Shown here piece by piece: positions 63,255 to 64,000 of a stretch of DNA of 64,000 nucleotides. The position numbers and the translations under genes are program-made. Source of the stretch: an uncultured Planctomycetaceae bacterium (lineage in GTDB: Bacteria > Planctomycetota > Planctomycetia > Gemmatales > Gemmataceae); NCBI GenBank assembly GCA_937888715.1, contig CALARU010000114.1:1-64000 (forward strand), in the 5' to 3' direction. Under the pieces are notes generated by a model that was not told the DNA's origin, did not search any database, and saw only the letters and a program-made list of their open reading frames with translations. Each line of letters starts with the position of its first letter. Position 1 is the first letter of the stretch.

Positions 63255-63284
63255 TGGTTGTAGTCTGGGGCAAAAAGTATCGAA

Positions 63285-64000
63285 CTAGTTGTTCGGAGTG
63301 GGCTTTGTTTCGGGTTGATTTTCCACCAGATCGATTCGTATTTGCTCTGCACTTTTGGTTGCAGAAATAAGAAATCTTTTATTCTGGAATGTTAATAAGC
63401 CATTGGATGGAATTTTACTATCCTGCCAAAGAGTTGAGGTTTCATCGCGTAGCTCGAGCCTTATTTTTCTTTGTACTTCCACCCAATCTTGGGGAAGTGA
63501 GGGTAAAATTAGGCTTGCAACACTGGATTGGCCATTACTTGGAATTGCAACGGTTGTTGCAACAGGAACGCCAGACCTGCTAGCGGGGGTTCTTCTTTCT
63601 TCCACTAATTCAACAGGCAAAGTCATGGTTGGTAGTGGCGCTTTACCTAGCGAGGCATCTTCACTTCGAACAAGTTCTCCAGTAAGCCTGAGGACTTTTC
63701 GGTCTGCTGAAATTGTCAGCAAGAGATTTCTTACAGACTGAAGTTTAAAAACGCCTGGGTCGAGAATCATTCGGGTTCTTTGCCCTAGTCGCAAAATTTC
63801 TCCGGAAGGGGTTTGAAAGCGAACATCACCGAAGGTGAAATTGGGCCTTGCAGCCAGTTGCCTTTCGAAAGGAAAAATCGGGTCACTATGTTCAGGAAGA
63901 AAGGTGGTTGAAAAAGTGCCATTGCGATTGGTTTTTTCAACATTAATACCAGTATCTGAAATGGTGAGTAGTGCGGTAACAGTGCCTTCAGGCGGTTCCA
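63285..64000 (-). CDS. Unidentified protein, C-terminal part (cut by window edge)
   Basis: The frame is open from the right edge through 63285 without a stop, giving 238 visible residues; the start lies beyond 64000. The visible part is rich in beta-strand-like sequence (TVTALLTISDTGINVEKTNR, then PNFTFGDVRFQTPSGEIL and VSVRNLLLTISADRKV-like stretches), with a TPASRSGVPVATTV spacer and a Pro-rich tail (ENQPETKPTPNN). It could be a secreted or surface beta-sandwich protein; no family is recognised. A terminator follows. Confidence 0.7.
   Translation of the reverse strand, partial: EPPEGTVTALLTISDTGINVEKTNRNGTFSTTFLPEHSDPIFPFERQLAARPNFTFGDVRFQTPSGEILRLGQRTRMILDPGVFKLQSVRNLLLTISADRKVLRLTGELVRSEDASLGKAPLPTMTLPVELVEERRTPASRSGVPVATTVAIPSNGQSSVASLILPSLPQDWVEVQRKIRLELRDETSTLWQDSKIPSNGLLTFQNKRFLISATKSAEQIRIDLVENQPETKPTPNN

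Noticed and set aside
1-64000. CRISPR array, prophage, transposon or anti-phage island
   Set aside because: No regular repeats, transposase, integrase, phage structural gene or recognised defence gene was seen; the window looks like stable chromosomal housekeeping DNA.

Overview
The window looks like chromosomal DNA from a planctomycete (PVC superphylum). Evidence: two DUF1501 proteins, a DUF1549/DUF1553 protein, a TIGR02604-type dehydrogenase fused to HEAT-like repeats and a c-type heme motif, a small TIGR03000-like Cys-rich protein, and archaeal-type tetrahydromethanopterin (H4MPT) C1 genes. The base composition is A+T-leaning. The resemblance is closest to Gemmata-like lineages, but the exact order or family is an inference. 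I saw no rRNA, tRNA, insertion sequence, prophage or CRISPR array. Both window edges cut genes: a gamma-glutamyltransferase at the left and an unidentified protein at the right.

Layout. 1-9.7 kb: ggt (partial), DUF1501, an isochorismatase-ThuA fusion, csrA, the squalene genes hpnC-hpnD, an FAH-family hydrolase, a lipoprotein hydrolase, a Gfo/Idh/MocA oxidoreductase and a HEAT-repeat protein. 9.7-15.3 kb: pyruvate dehydrogenase operon aceE-aceF-lpdA (minus strand). 15.6-26.5 kb: hflX, a large PpiD/SurA-like membrane protein, topA, trpB-trpA-trmB and mutM. 26.5-38.2 kb: a heme-motif histidine kinase, PfkB kinase, DUF1549/DUF1553, an RpoD-type sigma factor, small secreted proteins, a WalJ-like hydrolase, a response regulator, a Nudix-metallo-beta-lactamase fusion and the TIGR03000-like protein. 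38.5-45.9 kb: ctp protease, RluA-type pseudouridine synthase, then the H4MPT block (HisA-like protein, PTPS, CitG-like protein, RimK-like ATP-grasp, mch, second ATP-grasp). 46-57.6 kb: heme/HEAT dehydrogenase, Nif3-like protein, DUF11-repeat protein, sppA, dinG and a degenerate GH3-like protein. 57.8-64 kb: DUF1501, glycerate 2-kinase, isocitrate-lyase-family protein, an unexplained segment ending in a strong terminator, mrp and a DUF971 protein.

How the genes fit together. The H4MPT block is the most distinctive system. It carries the cyclohydrolase of the pathway together with unassigned genes that accompany H4MPT in methylotrophs and planctomycetes; fae, mtd and ftr/fhc are not in the window. 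hpnC-hpnD make hydroxysqualene for hopanoids or sterols, and hpnE is not adjacent. Most of the rest is housekeeping.

The least expected observations are: a 57-bp tandem duplication inside the start of topA that repeats the catalytic Toprim segment; a GH3-family relative that seems to have lost its nucleotide-binding motif; an Mrp ATPase next to a DUF971 protein with two CxCxxC motifs; and a gene-poor segment at 61.6-62.0 kb with a plus-strand terminator. I found no clear new defence or mobile system.
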